A stretch of 64,000 nt of DNA from Bacteroidota bacterium. Its GTDB lineage: Bacteria > Bacteroidota > Bacteroidia > Cytophagales > Cyclobacteriaceae. Positions within the stretch are counted from its first letter, which is position 1; each line of letters opens with the position of its first letter. The translations under genes and the position numbers were made by a program. The notes beneath the pieces were generated by a model. That model saw only the letters and a list, made by a program, of their open reading frames with translations. It did not search any database and was not told the origin of the DNA. The DNA lies in contig JAFEAL010000003.1 in the NCBI GenBank assembly GCA_018266435.1, positions 186,001-250,000 on the forward strand. Direction: 5' to 3'. Shown in pieces: positions 26,854 to 35,720 of this stretch.

Positions 26854-27798
26854 ATGCGCAAACTACTTTTAGCGAGCATAGCAATAATGGCAAGGGCAAG
26901 TTTGCTCTTTGCCCAGCAAGACCCGCAGTTTACGCAATACATGTTTAATAACCTGTATTACAATCCGGGTTTTTCAGGGGTGGAAGGTGTGACTAAAATG
27001 ACAGCACTTCACAGAAGCCAATGGCTTGGGTACTCTCCCACTTATGGAGACGGAGGGGCCCCCACCACACAATTGATCACGTTTACCACTCCGATTTATA
27101 AACTGAACAGTGGATTTGGATCATTTATCGCACACGATAATCTGGCTAATTTTAATAATCTTGAAGCACAGGCATCGTATGCCTATCACTTGGGTATAAA
27201 AAACAGTAAACTTAGTTTTGGCTTACGAGCAGGAATATTTTCGCAAACGATTAACTCAAACTATTATCGCTCAGTAGATCCTGAGTCTTTTGAAAACCAA
27301 GGATCCCTTACGCAGATCAAGCCGGATATGGCAGCAGGTGTTTTTTGGAAAAAAGAAAAATTTTATGCCGGTGTGGGTTTTGATCATTTGACCCGCGGGT
27401 CTTTTAACTTTGGCAAAGGAATAAGCAATTCTCTTCAAACACACTCATACATTACCGGAGGATATACCCACGAAGTCAATTTTGACTTGAAATTCCTCTT
27501 CACTACGTTAGTTCAAACTGATTTTACAAAAACAACCATCAACCTGAGCGCCATTGCATACCTGAAGGAAACCATGTGGGGAGGTCTGTCATTCCGCCAG
27601 GGAGATGCGGCCATATTGATGTTGGGGTATAGTTTTTTGAAAGACAAATCAATGAAACTGGGTTACGCGCTCGATTATATTATTAAAGGTCAAGCCGCTA
27701 AGCAGCCTACATCACACGAGTTTATGCTAATGTATGAACTCCCCACCAGCCCAGGCGCGGGTAAAAAGATAGTGCGGACACCGCGATACAGGCACTAA
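26854..27798 (+). CDS. PorP/SprF-family T9SS outer membrane protein
   Basis: This 314-residue protein has a signal peptide (about 1-20) and the conserved PorP/SprF N-terminus QQDPQFTQYMFNNLYYNPGF, followed by an outer membrane beta-barrel. Members anchor or partner SprB-like adhesins or the T9SS rotor track. Here it opens the gldKLMN operon, the same order as porP-porK-porL-porM-porN in Porphyromonas gingivalis, so it is probably the PorP orthologue. A TATCTTTA sequence about 35 nt upstream resembles the -7 element. Confidence 0.9.
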   Translation: MRKLLLASIAIMARASLLFAQQDPQFTQYMFNNLYYNPGFSGVEGVTKMTALHRSQWLGYSPTYGDGGAPTTQLITFTTPIYKLNSGFGSFIAHDNLANFNNLEAQASYAYHLGIKNSKLSFGLRAGIFSQTINSNYYRSVDPESFENQGSLTQIKPDMAAGVFWKKEKFYAGVGFDHLTRGSFNFGKGISNSLQTHSYITGGYTHEVNFDLKFLFTTLVQTDFTKTTINLSAIAYLKETMWGGLSFRQGDAAILMLGYSFLKDKSMKLGYALDYIIKGQAAKQPTSHEFMLMYELPTSPGAGKKIVRTPRYRH

Positions 27799-27932
27799 AC
27801 CAAAATATTTTTGCGTTTTTATAAGATTTTTGTTCAATTTGCTATTCTGTATTTTTAAAAAAGAACAAAAAAAGAATAACTTTCGATTCTGTTCGTTTAC
27901 TGAGAAGCGAAAATTTTATTTAATTTGACTCT

Positions 27933-29051
27933 ATGGAAAAAATCTTGAATCGTAAAACTCTATACGGATTCTTAATCGTGCTGTGTGGGGTAATGGTAAC
28001 CTCGTGCGGCCTTCTCGGGATAGGAAAGAAAAAAGGAGGAGGAGACTCACAGGGAGAATTGGTGGGTCAATCTACCATTGAAAGAAGACCGGGGTGGGCT
28101 CAGGTTATTCCTTACGGAATGGTTCCAATACCAGCCGGTACATTTCACATGGGGCAAGCAGACGAAGATCCGGCCTCCACTCAAATCAACTTTAATAAAG
28201 AAGTTACGATCGGTCCGTTTTTCATGGACGAAACAGAAATTACAAACGATGAATACCTTCAGTTTACGACCTCTTATTTAAGCGGTCAAGGCGCTCCGCC
28301 AGAAATGCCGCAAGTTCCATTACAAGATTTCAAGAAAAAATATTATCCAGATACAACAGTTTGGATGAGAGACTTTACCCACCACATGGGCGATCCATTG
28401 GTAGATTATTATTGGCAGCATCCCGGCTATAAAGATTACCCCGTAGTAGGAATCAACTGGGAAGCAGCTCGTTTTTTTGGAGAATGGAGAACAAAATTTT
28501 TGAACAACTGGAGACAAGTAAACGGAGGCCAGCCCCCCATGCCCAATTTCAGGCTACCGTCTGAAGCCGAGTGGGAATACGCAGCCCGTGGTGGCCGCCC
28601 GATGGCAAAATACCCTTGGGGGAACCCCTACATTCGCAATTCAAAAGGATGTATGCTGGCCAACTTCAAGCCGGGTCGGGGTAATTACTACGATGATGGA
28701 TTTGCATATACTTCTCCTGTTGGAATTTATTTCCCCAATGATTACGGCTTAGTAGATATGGCAGGAAATGTTTCAGAATGGTGTTTAGATGACTTCTATC
28801 CAGCCTCCGTGCCCACCGTTTGGGATCTCAATCCTCAATTCATTGATAAAGCTGCTTATGATAAAGACGGAAAATCAAAAGAAAAATACAACGCCAGAAA
28901 AGTAATCCGAGGAGGGTCTTGGAAAGACGTGGCATATTTTTTGGAAACCGGAACACGCACGTATGAGTACAAAGATTCTACACGAGCATACATTGGATTT
29001 CGCTGCGCCATGACTAATTTGGGCAGATCTTCCGGTGCAGAGTTTCAATAA
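27933..29051 (+). CDS. gldK: T9SS ring lipoprotein GldK/PorK
   Basis: This 372-residue protein has an N-terminal lipobox (VTSCGLLG; Cys about 25). An FGE-sulfatase/SUMF1-like domain follows (about 60-365): VPIPAGTFHMGQADED, FRLPSEAEWEYAARGG, MAGNVSEWCLDDFYP and RVIRGGSW-like VIRGGSWKD. GldK/PorK and GldN/PorN form the large periplasmic ring under the outer membrane in type IX secretion. It is shorter than Flavobacterium GldK (about 460 residues) but complete at both ends. It lies 134 nt after the porP-like gene. Confidence 0.95.
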   Translation: MEKILNRKTLYGFLIVLCGVMVTSCGLLGIGKKKGGGDSQGELVGQSTIERRPGWAQVIPYGMVPIPAGTFHMGQADEDPASTQINFNKEVTIGPFFMDETEITNDEYLQFTTSYLSGQGAPPEMPQVPLQDFKKKYYPDTTVWMRDFTHHMGDPLVDYYWQHPGYKDYPVVGINWEAARFFGEWRTKFLNNWRQVNGGQPPMPNFRLPSEAEWEYAARGGRPMAKYPWGNPYIRNSKGCMLANFKPGRGNYYDDGFAYTSPVGIYFPNDYGLVDMAGNVSEWCLDDFYPASVPTVWDLNPQFIDKAAYDKDGKSKEKYNARKVIRGGSWKDVAYFLETGTRTYEYKDSTRAYIGFRCAMTNLGRSSGAEFQ

Positions 29052-29111
29052 TTAAAAAAACTTGACTTATATTTAAAAAAAAATCAGACTTAACTTAAAT
29101 CCCTAATAACC

Positions 29112-29930
29112 ATGGCAAAGAAAAAAGGCGGCTTCGCTACTCTACTTTATGAAACCATCATGCCCAAGATTTATGGCATTGGTGCATCTGTCGTTATTGT
29201 TGGTGCATTGTTTAAAATTTTGCACTTAACAGGTGCTAACCAAATGTTGTTTGTCGGCCTTTTAACAGAGGCGGTCATTTTCTTTTTAAGTGCATTTGAA
29301 CCGAAGCACGCTGAAGTGGATTGGAGTAAAGTATATCCCGAATTGGCAGAAGACTTTGAAGGCCCCGCCACCCCCACAGCTACGCGTATTAGCAACAAAC
29401 CTACCGGAGATTCTCCTCTGTTGAAAATTGACGAAATGCTTAAAACAGCCAAAGTAGATCAAAACTTATTAGACAACTTAGGAAAAGGGTTGACCAATTT
29501 AGCCACATCAGCTTCTCAAATGAGCAACTTATCCAATGCCGCAGTTGCCACTAATGAATATGCAAAAAATGTTCAGGCCGCTTCTTCAGCCCTGACAGAA
29601 ATGAATAAATCTTATGGTGTGGCCATGGGTGCAGTTAAAGCAATGTCAGACGCATCTAAAGACACCAGCGAGTACCACAAGCAAGTGCAATTAATTACTA
29701 AAAATCTGGCGGCTTTAAATGTATCATATGAATCTGAATTGAAGGGAGCCGAATCTCATGCCAAAAACATGAACAAGTTCTATGAAAGTTTAACCGGAGC
29801 TATGCAGGGACTGTCAAAAGTAGGAGACAATACAGCGAAGTTCACCTCTGAACTAGGCACACTGACCAACAACCTTACTGCACTAAACAAGGTGTATGGC
29901 AGCATGTTGACCGCAATGAAAGGTCAGTAA
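29112..29930 (+). CDS. gldL: T9SS motor protein GldL
   Basis: GldL is an inner membrane protein of 272 residues with two N-terminal transmembrane helices (about 15-35 and 40-60; IYGIGASVVIVGALFKILHL). A long helical cytoplasmic part rich in Ala, Asn, Ser and Thr has repeating heptad-like segments. GldL pentamers with a GldM dimer form the proton-driven motor that powers type IX secretion and gliding; the Glu in AVIFFLSAFEP is in the second helix, where the proton-path residue is expected. The order gldK-gldL-gldM-gldN is intact. Confidence 0.95.
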   Translation: MAKKKGGFATLLYETIMPKIYGIGASVVIVGALFKILHLTGANQMLFVGLLTEAVIFFLSAFEPKHAEVDWSKVYPELAEDFEGPATPTATRISNKPTGDSPLLKIDEMLKTAKVDQNLLDNLGKGLTNLATSASQMSNLSNAAVATNEYAKNVQAASSALTEMNKSYGVAMGAVKAMSDASKDTSEYHKQVQLITKNLAALNVSYESELKGAESHAKNMNKFYESLTGAMQGLSKVGDNTAKFTSELGTLTNNLTALNKVYGSMLTAMKGQ

Positions 29931-29985
29931 TAGATAGTGAGATAAATAAAGGTCGGATATTTTCACCTATAAAACTTAGATAACC

Positions 29986-31563
29986 ATGGCAGGTGGTAAA
30001 GAAACCCCGAGGCAAAAGATGATAGGCATGATGTACTTAGTGCTCACCGCTCTGTTGGCGTTGAACGTAAGTAGTGCCATTCTCGAAAAATTTGCAATCG
30101 TAAATACAACTCTTGAAAACCTCGTAGATGAGGATAAAGAAAAAAACGAAGCAAAACTCTCAGCAATTGAAAGTTCAAAAAGTAATGAAGCAAAAGTACT
30201 GGATGCTATTGAGCGGGCAAAAAAAGTACGCGAATTGACCAAAGGTATGATTAGCTACTTAGATGTTTTGAAAAAAGAAATTAAGACCAGTGCTGATAAA
30301 CAAATTCTTGAAGGAGAAGATTTGGTAGCGAACACCAACAATGCTGAAGAGGTGATGCTCAATGAGAACAAACCAACAGGTCCAGAATATGAGAAAAAGT
30401 TGAAAAGCTATGTTAAGGACCTGAATGGGATTATGAATTTGAAAAATCCTTTTGGAAAACTAAATAAAAAGGCTGAAGATTTTAAAGAATTTAGTGGCGA
30501 CACTCATCAGACCAGTAAAAATTTCTTGGAATTTGCTTTTGAAGGAACTCCTACCATGGCGGCTGTAGCCATGATCAGTCAAATGCAAACCGAGGTACTT
30601 GAATATGAAGCAACAGCGTTAGACTCACTCAATAAAATTACAAAAGGTGTTGTTTATGAAGTAGATCAACTCGTTCCAATGGTACAAGCTGAGTCAAACA
30701 CAGTTGTAGCCGGAGGAACTTATGAAGGTAATTTGTTTGTAGCCGGTGCCGCTTCAGGCGTGACGCCCGAAATGTTTATGGGAAACTCCCCCATAAAAGT
30801 GGAGGATACTGATTTTTCAGGAATAAAGATTAAAGCGGGTAAAATCAGCTTCAAAGCTGCGGCATCCAACTACGGACCAGATGGTGTGGCTAAGATGAGT
30901 TACACGGTAAAGATTAATTTACCGGGTAAACCCCTGCCACCTAAGGCAATTGACTATAAGGTGTTAAGACCGGTTGCAGTTTTTGGGTCGGCTGCATCAG
31001 CTACCCTTTACCGCGATTGCGGTACAGAAGTAAATGTTAGTATTCAGGGATTAACTGACTTATCGGGTCTTGACCTGAACATTCCTGCCGAACAAGGAAA
31101 AGCTTTTAAGTTGGCCCCCGGAAAGTTTGCAATTTTACCCACACGTGCACAGTGTAATGTTAATGTAATACTTAATGGACAGTCAATAGGCGTACAAAAA
31201 TTTGAAACTCAGGATGTACCTATGCCTATTGCCAAACTGATGTCAGGGCCCAGCACCATTGATATTGCCAAGGGTGTTCCCGCAGGAACTGCCTCAATTC
31301 GTGTAGAGCCTGAAATTATTGATCAGATTTTTGCGAAGAATAATAACCGGGATAATAAATACTATGTATCCGGGTTGATCCTTCAGATTAACGGAGGTTC
31401 GCCAATCACAATAAGATCAGGTACAGTTCCGTTAAGCCAGTATAACCTTAGAAAAGGAGATAATATTTCGATTTCTCAGGTACAAGTACAACGCCCATCA
31501 TACGATGGTTCGACTAAACAAGTGAATGGGTCGAAGATGAATGTTAACTGTAGAATTAATTAA
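29986..31563 (+). CDS. gldM: T9SS motor/shaft protein GldM
   Basis: This 525-residue protein has one N-terminal membrane helix (about 13-33; MIGMMYLVLTALLALNVSSA) and a long periplasmic part of four domains (helical D1 about 40-220, then beta domains D2-D4). The start MAGGKETPRQKMIGMMYLVL is highly conserved in GldM. GldM passes motor movement from GldL through the periplasm to the GldKN ring. Its gene follows gldL by 55 nt and precedes gldN by 6 nt. Confidence 0.96.
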   Translation: MAGGKETPRQKMIGMMYLVLTALLALNVSSAILEKFAIVNTTLENLVDEDKEKNEAKLSAIESSKSNEAKVLDAIERAKKVRELTKGMISYLDVLKKEIKTSADKQILEGEDLVANTNNAEEVMLNENKPTGPEYEKKLKSYVKDLNGIMNLKNPFGKLNKKAEDFKEFSGDTHQTSKNFLEFAFEGTPTMAAVAMISQMQTEVLEYEATALDSLNKITKGVVYEVDQLVPMVQAESNTVVAGGTYEGNLFVAGAASGVTPEMFMGNSPIKVEDTDFSGIKIKAGKISFKAAASNYGPDGVAKMSYTVKINLPGKPLPPKAIDYKVLRPVAVFGSAASATLYRDCGTEVNVSIQGLTDLSGLDLNIPAEQGKAFKLAPGKFAILPTRAQCNVNVILNGQSIGVQKFETQDVPMPIAKLMSGPSTIDIAKGVPAGTASIRVEPEIIDQIFAKNNNRDNKYYVSGLILQINGGSPITIRSGTVPLSQYNLRKGDNISISQVQVQRPSYDGSTKQVNGSKMNVNCRIN

Positions 31564-31569
31564 TCCATA

Positions 31570-32538
31570 ATGAAGGCTGTCTCATTTATTTCTGTTTGGC
31601 TTTTAGTATCAGTAACTGCTTTTGCTCAGGATACTATTTCCAACCCTAACTCAATAGAAAAAATACCCTACTATGAGCAATTGTATCGCTTTAGGGTTAG
31701 TCGGGTTATTGATCTGAATGAGAAAGGCAACGCAGGGTTTAGTTCCCGCAAGTCGTCTATCGCGAAATTGATTATTGACCTATTGAGTGAAGGGAAACTG
31801 CATACATTTGGAAGCAATACAGGAGACCCTGCAGATTTTAGAGAGCCGGTAGCAGATACCACAGCACTGAACATGGGCACCAATTATGTTCGCTCACAAA
31901 CACAAGGTGATTGGAGCGGTACCCGGGCGTATTTAGGTGGTGATATGGTTATTTACCCAGGAGATGATGGGGAGTCTCATGCGTTTCGTTTGCGTAATAA
32001 CGTAGATGCACCGGCAAGAGGAGCATCACCCAACCCTAATCCATTAACTAATTCTGCCAATTGGGAAGATCTTGGTCCTATGAATGTCAGACTTAACTCA
32101 CAGAATATTATTGGACTTGAGTTAATTGAAGATGTTGTTTTTGATAAAAGAAGATCCAGGTTATACTATGATATTTTAGCCTTGGGTATTGTGTTAGAAG
32201 ATCCTAACAATGCAGCAGAAAAACTTGCTTACAGGTTTTACATTTCCTACAAAGAATTTACTAAAGAAGTAAAGAGAATTGCACACAGCAAAGATTTGGT
32301 TGAGCGGCAACGGGTTCTTTGGCAAAACAGATACAACCCCTCCGAAAGTAAAACCTTTATTGATGCATTTAAGTTAAGGCTTTTCCATGGTGTTATTAGA
32401 AAAGTAGAAAACCCGGATGATGCCACTATCCAGGCGATATATGCTAACAATGGTCGCTCTTTTTCTGAATCCGTGTTTGAGCGCTGGGAAACAGAAATGA
32501 CTCTAATGGAGAAAGAGCATAATCTTTGGGAGTACTAA
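31570..32538 (+). CDS. gldN: T9SS ring protein GldN/PorN
   Basis: This 322-residue periplasmic protein has a signal peptide (about 1-19, ending AFA). Typical GldN features are SIEKIPYYEQLYRFRVSRVI, ENDVVFDKRRS-like LIEDVVFDKRRSRLYYDI, and the C-terminal region ending WETEMTLMEKEHNLWEY. It forms the ring complex with GldK. It is last gene of the T9SS operon and is followed by a strong terminator. Confidence 0.95.
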   Translation: MKAVSFISVWLLVSVTAFAQDTISNPNSIEKIPYYEQLYRFRVSRVIDLNEKGNAGFSSRKSSIAKLIIDLLSEGKLHTFGSNTGDPADFREPVADTTALNMGTNYVRSQTQGDWSGTRAYLGGDMVIYPGDDGESHAFRLRNNVDAPARGASPNPNPLTNSANWEDLGPMNVRLNSQNIIGLELIEDVVFDKRRSRLYYDILALGIVLEDPNNAAEKLAYRFYISYKEFTKEVKRIAHSKDLVERQRVLWQNRYNPSESKTFIDAFKLRLFHGVIRKVENPDDATIQAIYANNGRSFSESVFERWETEMTLMEKEHNLWEY

Positions 32539-32562
32539 TCTCGGTGAGCATACTGTACGAAG

Positions 32563-32595
32563 CGGCTTCTCAATCTTGAGAGGCCGTTTTTATTT
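32563..32595. terminator. Terminator between gldN and the convergent DUF4286 gene
   Basis: Ten-base arms (32563-32572 and 32577-32586, one G-T pair) around loop ATCT are followed by TTTTTATTT on the plus strand. The hairpin ends the gld operon. The convergent gene's stop starts at 32594, inside the T tract. Confidence 0.85.
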
Positions 32596-32899
32596 ATACC
32601 TCTTGTAGAAGCGTATTAAATACCACGTGCTTGTCTTTGAATTTGATACGGTGTTCTTCCATCAGTGTTTTGCCCTCGTGGTTAAGAAAATAAACGATCT
32701 TTTCTATTTCATGGCAATGATATTGGATATTGTAAGAAACAGAATTTTCGTCATCGTGGGTGAGCACTTTGTAAATTTTGTATCCAGAAAAAATGCCGAG
32801 TCCCATCACTCTTTCAAAAAACGATTGTTTCATCCACACCAACCATTCTTGTTCAATGTCCTTGTCAATGCCCACTGTAACGCTATACAGAAAATTCAT
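32594..32899 (-). CDS. DUF4286 family protein
   Basis: This 101-residue cytoplasmic protein begins MNFLYSVTVGIDKDIEQEWL and has the family pattern YNIQYHCHEIEKIVYFLNHE. DUF4286 is a small ferredoxin-like-fold family restricted largely to Bacteroidota, with no known function. Its ATG overlaps the upstream dehydrogenase gene by 4 nt, so it is last in the gltX-led operon. Confidence 0.85.
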   Translation of the reverse strand: MNFLYSVTVGIDKDIEQEWLVWMKQSFFERVMGLGIFSGYKIYKVLTHDDENSVSYNIQYHCHEIEKIVYFLNHEGKTLMEEHRIKFKDKHVVFNTLLQEV

Positions 32900-34110
32900 G
32901 AGGATTGGGTTACGTAGTCTTGCAGGTAAGAGAAGTAGGGAGTCAACTTTCCATTTTTTGCAATCGTTGCGCGTTCTATTATTTTTTCATGATCCTCCCC
33001 CAGTAAAGGCCTGATGATTTTGTCGATTAGATCACGACCAAATTCTTCGGAGGCACTGCGTGGGAGCTCGCATGGCAAGTTATCAACTGCCATCACCGTG
33101 ATAAAATTTTCGTGCGAAAAAGAAGGTTCTGTCGTTCCTTTGGCAGGATTGTAGTCGTAAATTGGATCGGGTATGGAAGTCGGTCTTTGAGTGCATGGAA
33201 TAGAGCCATCTATGTCACAGGTGATATCAGCAACAATTTTTATTTTGAAGTCAATGGATTTCATGTCTTCTGCCGAAAAAAGTTTCGGTGCTTTAGGATT
33301 CCAGTAGGCTCCTCCTAAGAGTATATCTGCTGTTTTTGTAAATTTTTTAAATTCTGAATGATAGCGATCAGGGTGCTGATGAAATTCTTCCCGATTAAAA
33401 CTGCCTCCTTCTTTTCTAGAATGATAGTCGGCACTGCTAAGCTGGGTGTAGACCGGCTCATTAAATGATTGATTGAGAAACTCGGCAGGGCTAACCTTCC
33501 GTATACCAACGGTATCCAGAGTCTCCATAGCCCCTTTGGCTACCCGGCCGGCACCAGTCAATGCAATTTTAATGGGAGGCAGCACTACTTTTCTTAGTTC
33601 AATTTTTAAATCATTGATGTCGAAGCACTCATGTGCTCTTCTCAGTTTGTATTGGTTGTACCGGTTTCCGTACACCCATAATCCATTATAGGCCCCCACA
33701 ATACCTGCATAACGGCCAAAGGCTACCAGGCGGTTATCTTGCGTATCTTTTAAGGCTTCGTAGTCAATGAGTCGTATATTTTTTTTAAGTACTTCTTGGA
33801 GCAACCTGCGATTGTAGGGTTGTTTTTTAATGGTATGAGAGAAGAACAAATACGTTTTGTTAGCAAGAAGATCTTTTACGGGAACTTCTTTTATTCCCAT
33901 CAAAATATCGCAGGTGTATACATCGCTAACTTCAATTCCCAGGTTACGATATTCTGAATCACTGAAACACCTGATTTCACTTGGTTCGCAAATTATTTTT
34001 ACCTGAGGAAACCGTTGTTCAATTTCTTTAGTTTGTGTTGGGGTAAACGCCACCCTTTTGTCGGGCGGAACTTTTCCTTCCCTGATCAATCCTATTTTAA
34101 TTTGTGTCAT
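32896..34110 (-). CDS. AlaDH/PNT-type NAD(P)-dependent dehydrogenase (saccharopine dehydrogenase-like)
   Basis: This 404-residue protein has an alanine dehydrogenase/transhydrogenase-type N-terminal domain (KIGLIREGKVPPDKRVAFTP, ILMGIKEVPV, YLFFSHTIKKQPYN). It then has a nucleotide-binding part with GAGRVAKGAMETLDTVGI and a C-terminal catalytic part (ADITCDIDGSIPCTQRPTSI). This pattern is closest to lysine-forming saccharopine dehydrogenases, but the actual substrate is uncertain. It sits in a tight operon (2 nt from AIM24, 4-nt overlap with the DUF4286 gene). Confidence 0.82.
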   Translation of the reverse strand: MTQIKIGLIREGKVPPDKRVAFTPTQTKEIEQRFPQVKIICEPSEIRCFSDSEYRNLGIEVSDVYTCDILMGIKEVPVKDLLANKTYLFFSHTIKKQPYNRRLLQEVLKKNIRLIDYEALKDTQDNRLVAFGRYAGIVGAYNGLWVYGNRYNQYKLRRAHECFDINDLKIELRKVVLPPIKIALTGAGRVAKGAMETLDTVGIRKVSPAEFLNQSFNEPVYTQLSSADYHSRKEGGSFNREEFHQHPDRYHSEFKKFTKTADILLGGAYWNPKAPKLFSAEDMKSIDFKIKIVADITCDIDGSIPCTQRPTSIPDPIYDYNPAKGTTEPSFSHENFITVMAVDNLPCELPRSASEEFGRDLIDKIIRPLLGEDHEKIIERATIAKNGKLTPYFSYLQDYVTQSS

Positions 34111-34112
34111 GG

Positions 34113-34886
34113 TTAACTTTCAAACAGACCGCCCAGTAATGAACTTGATTCTTTTCTCCTGTTACTTCCATACGGAGACAATGCCTGAATGAGTTTTCTG
34201 ATGGGCATGGATTGGAGCCAAACCCTGCCGGTTCCGCTGAGAGTGGCTAAATAGATACCTTCTCCGCCAAAGATCATGGATTTTAAGCTTCCGGTAGTCT
34301 CTACATCAAAATCTATTTGTGATTCAAAAGCTACTACGCAGCCTGTATCTACACGCAGTGTTTCATTGCTTAACGTACGTTCAATTACAGTTCCCCCGGC
34401 ATGAACAAAAGCTTTGCCATCGCCATTTAGTTTTTCGAGTATGAAACCTTCTCCGCCTACCAATCCTGATCCGATTTTACGGTTGAAAAATATCGATAAT
34501 TTAGTGCCATACGCTGCGCATAAGAACCCATCTTTTTGAACGATTAATTCCTGTGCCGGGCAATTGGCAAGATCAACCGGAATAACTGTGCCCGGATAAG
34601 GCGCTGAGAATCCTACTTTGGCTTTTTTATTTCCTCGGTTGGTGAAGTGGGTCATAAACAATGATTCACCCATGAGCAGACGGCTGCCCGCAGATAAAAG
34701 TTTATCAAACAAACCTTGGTTGGGGCTAGAGCCATCGCCCATTTTTGTTTCAAATAATATTCCATCTTCCATAAAAAGCATTGCACCGGCTTCGGCAATA
34801 ACAGTTTCAAGCGGATCTAGTTCAACTTCAACAATTTGGATGCTTTCTCCCTTGATTTGATAGTCAATGATGTGCGATGTGGGCAT
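34113..34886 (-). CDS. AIM24/TIGR00266 family protein
   Basis: This 257-residue beta-rich protein shows the family's repeating pattern: [49 protein letters not shown] and [13 protein letters not shown]. Members resemble a tryptophan-RNA-binding attenuator-like fold, and the yeast relative AIM24 is mitochondrial; the bacterial role is not established. No signal peptide is visible. It has 2-nt gaps to both neighbours in the gltX operon. Confidence 0.88.
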   Translation of the reverse strand: MPTSHIIDYQIKGESIQIVEVELDPLETVIAEAGAMLFMEDGILFETKMGDGSSPNQGLFDKLLSAGSRLLMGESLFMTHFTNRGNKKAKVGFSAPYPGTVIPVDLANCPAQELIVQKDGFLCAAYGTKLSIFFNRKIGSGLVGGEGFILEKLNGDGKAFVHAGGTVIERTLSNETLRVDTGCVVAFESQIDFDVETTGSLKSMIFGGEGIYLATLSGTGRVWLQSMPIRKLIQALSPYGSNRRKESSSLLGGLFES

Positions 34887-34888
34887 AA

Positions 34889-35488
34889 TTATTTTTTAGT
34901 AACGAAGTAATACGAAACGCCAAATGTCAGTGAGCTGCTCCAAGTTAAGCCAATTGAATTGGATGTACTTGCCGTAGACAAATTTTGATAATGGCTGTAG
35001 TTCAAGCCGCCCAAACTTGCATTAAATCCCCAATTTGGAGCCGGAAAAAAAATGAAACCCGGCTCAATACCGGCTGACAGATAATAATAAGGATTTTGAG
35101 TGGTCAGGTTTGAGAATGAGTTTGTTAGTTTATCAGTTTGCCGTGAGAAGCCCACGTAGGCATCAAGGTTAAAAAAGAATTTATCAGAAATTTGAAAATA
35201 TCTTCTGACTGCCGGAGTGATGCTAAAAGAAGTGGAAATAACTTTTGACCCTGTGGTTTCATAAAAAGCACCCGTATAATTTAACTTGGCTACCAGTGCA
35301 TATTTTTCAGTAAGAAAGTAGCCGGCCTGCGGACCGACCGAGAACCTATTGTTGGTAATAGGATTATACGATGCTCCATTTTGTGAGCTAATGTTTAAAC
35401 TACCTCCAAGAAATTTATCTCCTTTGGTAAATTGGGCGGATACAGCAAATGAAATAAACGAAAGAAGTAATAGCAAAATTGTTTTCAT
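34889..35488 (-). CDS. Outer membrane beta-barrel protein
   Basis: This 199-residue protein has a signal peptide (about 1-18, AVSA). Alternating hydrophobic strands rich in Tyr, Asn and Ser follow, and the C-terminus [15 protein letters not shown] is typical of a small OmpA-like/porin-type eight-stranded barrel (outer membrane protein beta-barrel family). It overlaps the preceding 74-residue ORF by 4 nt, which is unusual company for gltX. The ligand is unknown. Confidence 0.8.
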   Translation of the reverse strand: MKTILLLLLSFISFAVSAQFTKGDKFLGGSLNISSQNGASYNPITNNRFSVGPQAGYFLTEKYALVAKLNYTGAFYETTGSKVISTSFSITPAVRRYFQISDKFFFNLDAYVGFSRQTDKLTNSFSNLTTQNPYYYLSAGIEPGFIFFPAPNWGFNASLGGLNYSHYQNLSTASTSNSIGLTWSSSLTFGVSYYFVTKK

Positions 35489-35709
35489 GGTTTTTTTTTC
35501 TTTTTTGTTTTTTTAAGTTCACTGTAGTCTTCCCGTTCAGCTAATTTTTTGTCTTCCACATTTTCATTGAGAAATTTATTTAGTTTTTCAATAGGAAGAT
35601 TAGATTTCAACTCTCCAAATGAATCAATTGATACCTCGAAGCCTCTCAGTTGTTCGTGAACTCTTGGTTTAGCCTGGTTTTTTGATTTAGTCGTTTTTTC
35701 TTTAGCCAT
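35485..35709 (-). CDS. Small Lys-rich hypothetical protein (74 aa)
   Basis: This protein starts MAKEKTTKSKNQAKPRVHEQ, has a central FEVSIDSFGELKSNLPIEKL and ends in a Lys-rich tail. It is highly charged and probably nucleic-acid or ribosome associated, but the family is not recognised. It lies 11 nt after gltX and overlaps the next gene by 4 nt, so it is translated as part of that operon. Confidence 0.75.
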   Translation of the reverse strand: MAKEKTTKSKNQAKPRVHEQLRGFEVSIDSFGELKSNLPIEKLNKFLNENVEDKKLAEREDYSELKKTKKKKKP

Positions 35710-35720
35710 GACTACTTCAT

